NCBI GenBank assembly: GCA_049966155.1
Contig: JBMFVE010000009.1
Coordinates: 1-64,000, forward strand
Origin: JBMFVE01 sp049966155
GTDB lineage: Bacteria; Bacteroidota; Ignavibacteria; Kryptoniales; JAKASW01
Length of the DNA stretch: 64,000 nucleotides
Reading direction: 5' to 3'
Numbering within the stretch: the first letter of the stretch is position 1; each line of letters opens with the position of its first letter. The position numbers and the translations under genes were made by a program. This document shows positions 1 through 8,426 of this stretch, in pieces. The notes beneath the pieces were generated by a model. It had not been told where the DNA came from, made no database searches, and saw only the letters and a program-made list of their open reading frames with translations.

Positions 1-279
1 GGTTTAAATAAGGACTCCGTATTTCTCAAAATAAATGACGATATGATCCCCGCAGTATTCGAGGAAGGTCATGCTACTGATAATAGAATTAGCGCTGTTC
101 AATACATAAAATTTAAACTCAATCCTGCTCAAATTAACAAATTCACATCAAAGGATGCCGATATCAGGATGGTCATACGTCATCAAAATTACAATGCGCA
201 GACAATCCTTCAGGAGAATGTCCTTAGAGCTCTTTACCATGACCTTCTTGACGATGGTTCAGAGAACCTCTGGGATTGA
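1..279 (+). CDS. DUF3501 family protein, C-terminal part (5' end outside window)
   Basis: The reading frame is open from the first base, so the true start lies upstream; an internal ATG at 43 is not a convincing start. The visible 92 residues match the end of DUF3501 proteins as I know them: a segment like AVQYIKFKLNPAQINKF, then an IRHQNYNAQ motif and a final helix ending in DLLDD. The biochemical function of DUF3501 is unknown. In other genomes it tends to sit with rubrerythrin and Fe-S oxidoreductase genes, and here the next gene is a PerR-type peroxide/iron regulator. That neighbourhood hints at an oxidative-stress or iron-related role, which is inference. Confidence 0.75.
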   Translation, partial: GLNKDSVFLKINDDMIPAVFEEGHATDNRISAVQYIKFKLNPAQINKFTSKDADIRMVIRHQNYNAQTILQENVLRALYHDLLDDGSENLWD

Positions 280-286
280 TTATGCG

Positions 287-301
287 TTAAATATTTTATA
301 A
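287..301. promoter_or_regulatory. possible Per-box-like operator
   Basis: TTAAATATTTTATAA matches 10 of 14 defined positions of the Bacillus Per box (TTATAATNATTATAA). It sits 13 bases before the PerR-like start codon, where autoregulation would place it. The stretch is simply AT-rich, so chance similarity is quite possible. Confidence 0.25.
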
Positions 302-314
302 AAAGGTCAAAATT

Positions 315-752
315 ATGCCAGGTTCTTTCAGGCCTCGAAAGCGAAGTAAGAAAAGAGATAAAGTTCTTGAAGTTGTAAAGTCTACCAGCATACACCCAAC
401 GGCCGATTGGGTTTTTCATGAAGTTAGGAAAGAGATACCAAATGTCAGCCTTGCGACTGTTTACCGAAATTTGAACTTATTGGTAGAGTCAGGGGAACTA
501 AATGAAGTGATATGTGATGGGCAGCTGAGGTTTGATGCAAATTTAAATGAGCACTCCCACTTCATTTGTAAAGTTTGCAAAGGCATATATGACATTGGCG
601 AAGAAATGGTAGCAGTGCCAAAATTCAGGCTGCCACGCGGATACGACGTTGAAGACATAAGAATTGATTTTTACGGCGTTTGTCCAAAGTGCCATAGTAA
701 AAAATCAGATAATTTGAATCAGAGTACCAGCAGACTGCTCAAAGAAAGCTAA
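315..752 (+). CDS. perR: Fur family transcriptional regulator, PerR-like
   Basis: A 145-residue metalloregulator of the Fur superfamily. The N-terminal winged helix contains HPTADWVF (about residues 27-34) and the recognition-helix stretch SLATVYRNLNLL. The dimerisation/metal domain has RFD followed by HSH, the ligand pattern of a PerR regulatory metal site, and two CXXC pairs (CKVC and CPKC) for the structural zinc. PerR proteins repress peroxide-defence genes and are inactivated by metal-catalysed histidine oxidation. It follows the DUF3501 gene by 35 bases, probably in one transcript. Distinguishing PerR from Fur by sequence alone is not certain; the Asp in RFD favours PerR. A weak Per-box-like sequence lies just upstream. 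Confidence 0.85.
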   Translation: MPGSFRPRKRSKKRDKVLEVVKSTSIHPTADWVFHEVRKEIPNVSLATVYRNLNLLVESGELNEVICDGQLRFDANLNEHSHFICKVCKGIYDIGEEMVAVPKFRLPRGYDVEDIRIDFYGVCPKCHSKKSDNLNQSTSRLLKES

Positions 753-754
753 TT

Positions 755-2047
755 TTAAAAAAGCTCCATCTCAAGAGAGGCGCTGAGAATATTGTCGGTG
801 AAGTTGTAATACTCATCATTGGACGAGTTTCTAATCACGTCATAACTTAACGAGAGTGTCATACCGTTTAAAATAAATCGACCAAATTTTTCTGAGATCC
901 CGACACTTAAGTCAATGTATTTGTCAATCCGCTGCCTGGCAATTTCCTTCGTCTGAGTATAGTCAAATGCTGGTCTGTTGTACGACTTATACGCATAATT
1001 CAAGCCAAGATTTACATTTAAGCCGTTAAACAATCTTTCCTTACTGATAATGAGTTTCAGTTCCGGGCCTTCGTAAGAATAGGGATCATCATATATAAAG
1101 GATTTTTGAGCTATAAATTCTGCAACTGCACTTACATATCGTGCTGTGCCTGATATATCCTTCCTGTACGATGCTTCAACGTTGCCAGTTATGGCATCAG
1201 AACTGAATCGAAATCCTCCACCATACATCAATTGGCTGACATTCGGAGAGTCGAGAATATAAGTTTTAGTCTGACCCGACATTTGACCCTGGTTATTCCC
1301 TGATCTATGCCCTTTCCCCTTACCATTGTATACCCCGAGCCCGTGCATTCCAATTAATTTCTTGATATTTGAGCTGACAGAGTCGACACCGTAAAATTTT
1401 TTGTTACCATACGATACAAATAAAAACAGAGAAGCGGATGCCGATGGATTGAACGACACATAAAAACCACCCGAATTTTCAAGATTTGTAAGACTTGAAA
1501 TAAAGTCAAAACTCGTATAATTAATTGTATATCCCATCCTCATTGCAAAGTAACTTCCAAGTGGAATTCTAAGAATGGCAGACGCCCCGCTGACATAATT
1601 TTGATAGGCCTCGAAATCACCTGCATGAGGAAGAGTCCTTTCTAATGAACCACCGACCGTCAGGAAAGTCTCAAGAGAATCAAAAGGTAGGTTATTGGGC
1701 GTCAACTGAGCCGCTGTACTATCCCCGTTATCTGAAATTTCATCACCAATCCTTGATAGCTGTATCCTATATTTAAAAGACAGGTTGTGAGTCCATGAAT
1801 CCTGCTCCGGAAAGGTATTGAAGCTTAAAAGAGACCCGTTGTAAGAGGTCGTAAGACTGGAATACTCCCAGTCAATGTCATTCCCTGCAAAAAAGTTAAC
1901 ACCGAAGTAACTATCCGGAACTTTAGCGTAATTTCCAAAGATATTTGAATCGTGGTTATATGATAGTTCCAGGGATGAATAAAACTGTGCGTAAGCACTG
2001 ATTGATAACATAATTATAAAAATTCCCACGGATAAAAATCGAGTCAT
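755..2047 (-). CDS. outer-membrane beta-barrel protein of unknown family, third gene of an exopolysaccharide-type operon
   Basis: 430 residues with a clear Sec signal peptide (ending near SAYAQ) and then alternating aromatic/polar strands throughout, ending in a terminal Phe (EMELF), typical of a secreted outer-membrane barrel. I do not recognise a named family. Its start overlaps the end of the upstream glycosyltransferase gene by 4 bases, so the two are translationally coupled. In synthase-dependent polysaccharide systems such as Pga, Pel and alginate, a barrel exports the polymer. This protein could play that part, although it lacks the TPR domain usual in PgaA or PelB. Plausible alternatives are a surface sensor or structural porin. 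Confidence 0.7.
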   Translation of the reverse strand: MTRFLSVGIFIIMLSISAYAQFYSSLELSYNHDSNIFGNYAKVPDSYFGVNFFAGNDIDWEYSSLTTSYNGSLLSFNTFPEQDSWTHNLSFKYRIQLSRIGDEISDNGDSTAAQLTPNNLPFDSLETFLTVGGSLERTLPHAGDFEAYQNYVSGASAILRIPLGSYFAMRMGYTINYTSFDFISSLTNLENSGGFYVSFNPSASASLFLFVSYGNKKFYGVDSVSSNIKKLIGMHGLGVYNGKGKGHRSGNNQGQMSGQTKTYILDSPNVSQLMYGGGFRFSSDAITGNVEASYRKDISGTARYVSAVAEFIAQKSFIYDDPYSYEGPELKLIISKERLFNGLNVNLGLNYAYKSYNRPAFDYTQTKEIARQRIDKYIDLSVGISEKFGRFILNGMTLSLSYDVIRNSSNDEYYNFTDNILSASLEMELF

Positions 2048-3333
2048 TTCGGTAACTCCTCTGCTGACTCTTCCAGCTCAAACCTCACTGTTTTTGTCCA
2101 TGTCCTTTTTTCTCTTTTGATATAATCGAGATAAATTGCACGACCAACTACGTAAATCCAGAATTGACAATAAGTAAAATACATAATTAAAACAAGAAAG
2201 AAATTTTTTGCCGTATCCATTCCTTCATAGGATAAGACGAGAAATATTTCAAATATGAACAACACAATAGCCAATATCCAGACTGCGGTATATGGACCGG
2301 GAAGCGGAATCGCTATAAGATTGGTGATACTGAGGACGAATATCAGATCACTAATTGCAATAGCAAAAAGAAAAATGTAATAAAGAGAAAGAAGATATAA
2401 TACTTCTACCGCAAGGAACTTATTTTCAAATTGGGGAATTTCTTTAAGAAATTTTGAGACAACATAGTTATTTCCCCTTACCCATCTGGTTCTTTGCTTC
2501 GCCCAAACCGATAAAGTCTCCGGCTCCTGCTCCAATGTAACAGCAAATGGAATGTATTTTATGCGATAGCCCTTCATGTAAATTCTGATGCTTAGCTCTG
2601 AATCCTCCGTTATGGCATTTTCATCCCAACCGTTTAATTCATCCAGGATCCTTTTCCAGATAACAAAATTGGTGCCAGGAAGTGTTGCCACTTTAAAAAG
2701 AGACCATCTCCCGGCTTGCAAAATAGCCTGAAAGCTCAGCGTTTCTATACTTATCAACCTTGTAAGCCAGTTCTTATTTCTATTGATAGTCTTGAAATTT
2801 CCCAGGACAGCTCCAAGATCAGGGTGGATTATTAATTCGCTGACCAGATATTTAAGGGCATCCGGGAGTGGCTGATTATCCGCGTCGTAAACTGCAATCA
2901 CTTCAGCATTTGTTTGTGCAAGACCCAAATTCAGTGCCCTCGCCTTTCCCTTACCTCCCTGTTCCTTTGGAACATCAAAGCATTTTACCCGGTTATCCCT
3001 TGCTGAAATTTCCTTTACTATCTCACCGGTGTCATCGGCCGACCCGTCATTAATTACAATAATCTCGAGCTTCTCTCTTGGATATTCGAACCTCAACATA
3101 GCCTCAACTGTCTTTCTAATAACTTTCTCCTCGTTGTGCGCAGGGATTAAAACACAGATACGGGGGTATTCAAGGTGGGTCATCATATCTATTACTTTTT
3201 TTTCCTTTGTAGAATTCCAGTTATGCACAAACCCGGCGATTGTCAGGACGAGCTGGTAAGCGATCATGAACCAGATAAAAATTACTGAAAGGACAAATAG
3301 TCCTCCAAGAAGAGTTGTGAGGAAATCAGGCAC
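2044..3333 (-). CDS. processive family-2 glycosyltransferase (polysaccharide synthase)
   Basis: 429 residues. An N-terminal membrane helix is followed by a GT2 domain: IPAHNEE (about residue 60), a DGSADDTG loop, DADNQ as the metal-binding DXD, an ED acceptor-base motif in AITEDSEL, and QRTRW as the QXXRW signature of processive synthases. Three or four C-terminal membrane helices follow. This is the architecture of PgaC/IcaA, HasA and BcsA-type enzymes that polymerise a sugar while extruding it. The start is a GTG that overlaps the restored 3' end of the upstream gene by 8 bases (GTGCCTGA). The sugar substrate cannot be read from sequence; a hexosamine is suggested by the deacetylase-like neighbour. 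Confidence 0.88.
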   Translation of the reverse strand: MPDFLTTLLGGLFVLSVIFIWFMIAYQLVLTIAGFVHNWNSTKEKKVIDMMTHLEYPRICVLIPAHNEEKVIRKTVEAMLRFEYPREKLEIIVINDGSADDTGEIVKEISARDNRVKCFDVPKEQGGKGKARALNLGLAQTNAEVIAVYDADNQPLPDALKYLVSELIIHPDLGAVLGNFKTINRNKNWLTRLISIETLSFQAILQAGRWSLFKVATLPGTNFVIWKRILDELNGWDENAITEDSELSIRIYMKGYRIKYIPFAVTLEQEPETLSVWAKQRTRWVRGNNYVVSKFLKEIPQFENKFLAVEVLYLLSLYYIFLFAIAISDLIFVLSITNLIAIPLPGPYTAVWILAIVLFIFEIFLVLSYEGMDTAKNFFLVLIMYFTYCQFWIYVVGRAIYLDYIKREKRTWTKTVRFELEESAEELPK

Positions 3334-3524
3334 TTATGAGTTTCCTCCTCCTTAGTTTCAGGATCACATACAAAATTATGAGTATACTGCCTGCGAGCAC
3401 TCCAAAGATCACAATTAAAGCTGACGACCATAAACTGGTAACATCTATTCCGTACGAAACTGTACTTTCCAGAACAACAAGTGCCTTATGATGACCGGCT
3501 GGAAGAATTATTCCATAATTTTGT
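3326..3524 (-). other. out-of-frame C-terminal tail of the DUF2334 gene (membrane anchor)
   Basis: Deleting one A from the AAAA run (minus strand, 3519-3522) joins the upstream frame to NYGIILPAGHHKALVVLE and on to a hydrophobic helix LWSSALIVIFGVLAGSILI followed by a basic LKLRRRK stop-transfer end and TGA at 3326-3328. The restored protein would be 1319 residues. Its stop overlaps the GTG start of the glycosyltransferase gene, a coupling pattern seen throughout this operon, which argues that this is the true 3' end. The interruption may be sequencing error or a genuine mutation. Confidence 0.8.
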
Positions 3525-6500
3525 TCTTCCCTTGTTCACCACAAAAGGTATTTCATGGTCGTCAATAAAAACTGCAAATGGAATTTTATTAAACGAAATA
3601 GCGCACCTAACAGGAGAATCGTAAACAAACTGAACTCCACGCTGGAATGTTTTTACATCAAGAAGATTACATGAGGCGGCAGAAATATGAGACTGCATTA
3701 ATTCACTTTCAAATGGATTCACATTTGTGTTGACAATCTTTATAATGTGCATTCCGGCCGGTATGAGAAAATATCCTTTGCGCACAGGGTACGAAGCTTT
3801 CCCATCAATTGAAATTTGATTAATGTCATCAGATAGTTTCAATGCAGTCGAGAAAGGAGCATTTATTTCAAAAGCATCGTTTTCTATTCTCAAAGTAGCG
3901 CCAGCAGCAACGGCATATGGAAATTCGGAAATATCCTGTGGATAAGCGGTAGCTTCTGAGTAAATGGTCATTCTTGGCGCAGCCATGGCCGCCGATCGAA
4001 CCAGGAGGTAGGATTCTATTCCGGTTGGGGTTAAGGTAGGAAATATCCCATTGTAGTTTGATTTTCTAAATGAGAGGATGTTTAAGTCAATCATCAGGTC
4101 TGATGAGTCGGCCCCAAGCAAATTTTTGTAACGCGAACCTATTTCAAGGTATCGGCGTGGATCTGTATTCCAATTTGATTCCGGGTCTTCCACCTGAAGA
4201 GCAAATTTATACTGATCTCTAAGTTTGAGAATTTGATCAATGTCCACGCCAATGGTATTCCGTAGTTCAGGGAAGTCTTTTTCATCGAGTACAGTAAGAA
4301 TTACACCTGTACCAGGCCTGTTTTTGAACGCATCTGTTGCTATTTGCAGATAGTGAGCAGTAATCCTGGTAATAAGTGTTGCTCTGAAATTTAAAAAAGA
4401 TTGCCAGTCCTGAGGAGAGGTTTTGTAATAGTGTGGAGAACCAGATTGAAAGAGCTGTACAGGATCGAAACCATATTTCTTTTTAAATAGATCTCGCGCA
4501 CTTTGATTAAATGGCGTCATCAGCTGTGGGTCTGCCGGTGCACCCTCACCACCAAAATAAAGCTCAGCAATGTTTACGCCATCCCAATCGTGAGCTATCA
4601 GTAAGTTCTTTGTCCATTCACTGGCTGCTCTCAGACAGCCGGAATCTGTCAGCGCAACCGGATATCGCCAATCTGGCCTTACATCTTCACCTTTATAGTT
4701 TTTTTCATGCCATTGGGGATGATCATCATAAAATTTCTTGCTGACCTGGGGTGGTTCTATCCATGCGTATACAATTATTCCGTAAGCATGACAGATTCTT
4801 ATCAACCTGTCATAGTCATAAGTGAATTTAGGGTATTCATGCCATCCTGCAACGTGAATTATTCTTATCCCTCTTTCTGCCCAGAGCTTTGCAAGCGTCT
4901 CTATGCTGATGTTGCGGTGCAGTCCAGGGTCAAAGTACATTTCAACAAAATCACGTCTTAGGACAGGGTAGAGATGCATATAGTATTTCAACCATTCTAT
5001 GAAATATGGAAAGCGGGCATAGCCGGCTCCAGAGATTGGGTCAAACCTCGCGCTTATTTCTATAATTTTCCCCTTCCCATAATTTCGTGAAATTGCAACA
5101 GGAGCATCATTTAAATCATTTGCACATAAAATTTCATCGTTTTCATCGACATTTATTCTATAAACGGACTCGAATGTTCCCCAGCTTAAGACATCTTCTG
5201 GAAATAGCTTATCTCGAACCTTTTCCAATCTCATAACTGTGGACCCAAATTTGACCCCCAGATCTTCAACCAGTGGATTCTTCGAATCTGTAACTAAATT
5301 CCCCCCTTTTGAAACAAACTCTTCTATAGCATCGTACATTGAGTCAGGCAGGACGTCAGCCGCTGAATACGGAACTATTATCAAATTATATTTCTCAAGA
5401 GCATGTAAGTCAGCTGGAGACAAAATATCCGTCGGGATCCCTACCGACCTCAACGCAGAAACAAAACTCATCTGATCAAGTTTTGCCCCGCCATGTGCTG
5501 TGCTATCCCAGATGACAGCAGCAACGGCAGGCACAATCCTCTTTTTCTCAGAGAAAAGCTTCCTCCAGAATGATTTTATGCTCATAACCAGCTTGTCGAA
5601 AAACGTTAGCTCCTTTTCCCGATACTCGACAGGTTCAGCAGCATAAATCCATCCTTGTGCCAAAGTTATGTCACGGTGTACACTGCCCGTTATCCTCCGG
5701 TCGCTGATTATTCGATTGACCCTCTCACCAAGTTGATTTATATAAGTCTCTTTTAAGTACTGGTCTTCTAAGGAAATTGTTAATGAAGCTTTCCCTGTAA
5801 CTATTGCTCTGTCAGGGAGCTCGACAAAATTTTGACTATCTTTCAAATCAATATAAGTGTACCCCAAATCTCTGATGCCATCAATAATTTCTTTTAACAA
5901 ACTGATGGGCATAAATGGGTGAAAAAATGCAGTGGCATATCCATCTCTTACATATAGGTTCTTCTTTGCCGCTTCAAGAATATCCTGAACAGCCTTCTCT
6001 TCCTCACGGTCAGTTCCAAGGGGTACATAACCAAGATTTTCAGGAATAATTCTTTCACCATACATGTCACTATAAATCTCATAAGGGAAAAATTGACTGT
6101 AATCCAGATCGTTCATTACAAGTCTTTGTTCAACAGCTGTCGAAAATATTTTTCCGATTTCCTCGTAATCAACAACCGATGCTCCATAGTGGGGAGTTTC
6201 CCACGCTACAGGATATATACCGTTACGCATCAGCTCTTCGACGCCTGTTTCAATCCGCTGTTCGACAAAGCCAGCATTGTCGTTTGCTATTGGCCTGTTG
6301 TTTGTAGCGTCCCAAAATTCAAAATCGTTTGTTGTCACACCATGGTACTGATGCGTGACTCCGTGCATAACAATTGTACCTCCATGCGTCTCAGCGTATC
6401 TCAGCGCATCTACCATATCAGGCCGATCAGACATTGAAATTCTCTCATTATTTTCAGGGTCAACATAAAAAGGGACCACAGCCACAAGAAATGGCACATG

Positions 6501-7286
6501 TTCACTGTAAAGCAAATCGGCAATCTTTCTAATTTTATCAGGGTTTTCTGTTGGATCTACATCTTCGATTCTTATTAATGCAGGGTGATATTCCTTATGT
6601 TCCTGCCCAAGTATGTCATGAAGCTTTTCGGCAAAAAATAAGTATCGGTCTGTCGGACCCATATATGCAAAAGGCATATCTGCAAAGTAATAGAGATTGC
6701 CAGAATGAACTGCGTAAGGCATGACAAGATGCTTGGGCGCAAGAGCCTCGGCCATGACATCTACCTTACGATGGTCATATATTTCCAGCAGTGTCAGGTT
6801 GCCATCACCTTTTGTAAACCTGGTGTTTTTATCAAGTGCAACAATGGAATTGAAACCCAATAGTGAATCAAACCTTATTGGCGCAAATCCATATTTCTCC
6901 TTAAGATTATGCCTCGCATTAAATGCAACCATTCCCGTATTCAGCCACGTCAACACTCCTTTATAGCGATATGCATCATCCAGAAACGATGCCGGCGGCC
7001 GGCAGTCATTGGAAAATCCAACAAAAAAAACAAAGTCAAATTTATTACATTCGCCGGGTTGATAATCATCTGCAGCAATAATTTTCTTTTGAAGATTAAA
7101 ATGGCCGAGAAGTTCATAGAGCTGAAGGCCGTCCCCCTTTGCTGGATTAGTCGCCGCATTCTTACCCTCATATACTATCAATACCTGATTGGCAGTGGAG
7201 GCTGCTAAATCTTTCCCCAACAGCAAAATCAATAATAATACTAAAACTATCCTTTTTGGTAAATAAACAGAATTTAAAATAGTCAT
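3486..7286 (-). CDS. DUF2334 deacetylase-like plus glycoside-hydrolase-like envelope protein (3' end frameshifted)
   Basis: A giant secreted protein. After a signal peptide (residues 1-30) comes a GATase-like Rossmann segment (33-230), then a DUF2334 domain of the polysaccharide-deacetylase fold (235-490) with RIEDVDP and HGVTH as probable metal/catalytic motifs. A second GATase-like domain follows (585-760), then a TIM-barrel hydrolase-like domain (780-1050) with HVAGWHEYP and NIAELYF, and a C-terminal beta domain. Deacetylase plus hydrolase in one chain recalls PgaB and PelA, which trim and deacetylate exported hexosamine polymers. It is followed by the GT2 synthase and a barrel. The frame breaks at residue 1255; removing one base restores about 64 more residues including a membrane anchor (see separate entry). 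Substrate unknown. Confidence 0.8.
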   Translation of the reverse strand: MTILNSVYLPKRIVLVLLLILLLGKDLAASTANQVLIVYEGKNAATNPAKGDGLQLYELLGHFNLQKKIIAADDYQPGECNKFDFVFFVGFSNDCRPPASFLDDAYRYKGVLTWLNTGMVAFNARHNLKEKYGFAPIRFDSLLGFNSIVALDKNTRFTKGDGNLTLLEIYDHRKVDVMAEALAPKHLVMPYAVHSGNLYYFADMPFAYMGPTDRYLFFAEKLHDILGQEHKEYHPALIRIEDVDPTENPDKIRKIADLLYSEHVPFLVAVVPFYVDPENNERISMSDRPDMVDALRYAETHGGTIVMHGVTHQYHGVTTNDFEFWDATNNRPIANDNAGFVEQRIETGVEELMRNGIYPVAWETPHYGASVVDYEEIGKIFSTAVEQRLVMNDLDYSQFFPYEIYSDMYGERIIPENLGYVPLGTDREEEKAVQDILEAAKKNLYVRDGYATAFFHPFMPISLLKEIIDGIRDLGYTYIDLKDSQNFVELPDRAIVTGKASLTISLEDQYLKETYINQLGERVNRIISDRRITGSVHRDITLAQGWIYAAEPVEYREKELTFFDKLVMSIKSFWRKLFSEKKRIVPAVAAVIWDSTAHGGAKLDQMSFVSALRSVGIPTDILSPADLHALEKYNLIIVPYSAADVLPDSMYDAIEEFVSKGGNLVTDSKNPLVEDLGVKFGSTVMRLEKVRDKLFPEDVLSWGTFESVYRINVDENDEILCANDLNDAPVAISRNYGKGKIIEISARFDPISGAGYARFPYFIEWLKYYMHLYPVLRRDFVEMYFDPGLHRNISIETLAKLWAERGIRIIHVAGWHEYPKFTYDYDRLIRICHAYGIIVYAWIEPPQVSKKFYDDHPQWHEKNYKGEDVRPDWRYPVALTDSGCLRAASEWTKNLLIAHDWDGVNIAELYFGGEGAPADPQLMTPFNQSARDLFKKKYGFDPVQLFQSGSPHYYKTSPQDWQSFLNFRATLITRITAHYLQIATDAFKNRPGTGVILTVLDEKDFPELRNTIGVDIDQILKLRDQYKFALQVEDPESNWNTDPRRYLEIGSRYKNLLGADSSDLMIDLNILSFRKSNYNGIFPTLTPTGIESYLLVRSAAMAAPRMTIYSEATAYPQDISEFPYAVAAGATLRIENDAFEINAPFSTALKLSDDINQISIDGKASYPVRKGYFLIPAGMHIIKIVNTNVNPFESELMQSHISAASCNLLDVKTFQRGVQFVYDSPVRCAISFNKIPFAVFIDDHEIPFVVNKGRTKLWNNSSSRSS

Positions 7287-7318
7287 TGGGATAAAGGGGT
7301 AATTTTCAATAATTGAAT

Positions 7319-8314
7319 TTATTGTTTTCCGGACTGAAAGTACTCTATCTCCTCATCGCCGTTTTTGTACTTTTCATAAGCTTCTATTATATCCTTGACA
7401 AGCTTATGCCTGACGACGTCGATTTTTTCCAGATAGACAAATGCCACCCCCGTCACTTCTTTGAGAACTTTCTGTATCTCCACAAGTCCACTGAGACTTT
7501 TTTGTGGCAAATCAATTTGTGTGACATCACCAGTGATAACGGCTTTTGAATTAACTCCCAGGCGAGTAAGGAACATTTTCATTTGCATAGCAGATGCATT
7601 TTGGGCCTCATCGAGTATGACATATGCATTGTTCAGGGTTCTTCCCCGCATATATGCCAGTGGGGCAATCTCGATAATATCCCTTTCCATATATGCCCTA
7701 AGTTTTTCTATTGGTACCATATCCTCAAGGGCGTCATAAAGGGGCCTTAAGTACGGTACTACCTTTTCCTTAATATCACCTGGAAGGAACCCCAGGCTCT
7801 CACCAGCTTCTACAGCAGGTCTGGTCAGGACAATTCTCTGTACCTCTCTGTTTTTCAGTGCTGCAACAGCCATAGCAACAGCCAGATAAGTTTTCCCTGT
7901 CCCAGCTGGCCCAATTGCAAACACGACATCATGTTTTCTAATAGCTCTCACCAGCTGGCGCTGTCCCGGTGTTTTAGGTCTTATTAATTCATTTCTTGCA
8001 GAAAGAATTATTGCCTCTGATTTTTCATCCTTCTGACCGGCTCTCTCTTCCCTGTCAGAAATTAACTCAACGACTGTCAGCACGTCGTCCGGTCGAAGTA
8101 CACCTGTTTTGTCCAGAATATACAATAGCTCCTTGAATACTTTCTCAACTTTCTCAGCTTCGCGCTGATCTCCTTTTATTAAAATATTCTCTCCCCGGAC
8201 AATTATATTTGCATCAAAACGATCGGATATTATCTGCAAATTTGAGTCGTTTATTCCGAGTAAGGAAAGATGATCAACACCCGTTATCTTAATTTTTTTC
8301 TCAACTATTTCCAT
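7319..8314 (-). CDS. phoH: PhoH family P-loop ATPase
   Basis: 331 residues. An N-terminal KH-like segment (about residues 20-60) precedes the PhoH ATPase core with Walker A GPAGTGKTYLA, the TRPAVEAGE motif, and the Walker B-type VILDEAQNA. PhoH/PhoL proteins are cytoplasmic ATPases linked to RNA metabolism and stress, with incompletely defined function. The closest genes are the exopolysaccharide-type operon 33 bases downstream, and an upstream terminator separates it from the LysM gene. Co-transcription with the DUF2334 gene is possible given the short gap, but there is no functional reason to expect it. A GGAGAAG ribosome site supports the start. Confidence 0.92.
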   Translation of the reverse strand: MEIVEKKIKITGVDHLSLLGINDSNLQIISDRFDANIIVRGENILIKGDQREAEKVEKVFKELLYILDKTGVLRPDDVLTVVELISDREERAGQKDEKSEAIILSARNELIRPKTPGQRQLVRAIRKHDVVFAIGPAGTGKTYLAVAMAVAALKNREVQRIVLTRPAVEAGESLGFLPGDIKEKVVPYLRPLYDALEDMVPIEKLRAYMERDIIEIAPLAYMRGRTLNNAYVILDEAQNASAMQMKMFLTRLGVNSKAVITGDVTQIDLPQKSLSGLVEIQKVLKEVTGVAFVYLEKIDVVRHKLVKDIIEAYEKYKNGDEEIEYFQSGKQ

Positions 8315-8344
8315 TCTTCTCCGATTTAGCTAATGTCACAGATA

Positions 8345-8390
8345 AAAAGAATCGCTCTTGTCACATTTCTTGCGACAAGAGCGATCAGTT
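8345..8390 (-). terminator. rho-independent terminator after the LysM gene
   Basis: A perfect 12-bp inverted repeat, ATCGCTCTTGTC at 8351-8362 and GACAAGAGCGAT at 8374-8385, with an 11-base loop. On the minus strand the stem is followed by TCTTTTTAT, a U-rich tail. It lies downstream of the LysM gene stop and upstream of phoH. Confidence 0.85.
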
Positions 8391-8426
8391 TATTATAACT
8401 TAAGCTTATGTCCGTGACGATAACGC

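Noticed and set aside
6093..6437. Plus-strand frame within the DUF2334 gene
   Set aside because: Shadow of the minus-strand coding sequence with Cys/His-rich random composition.
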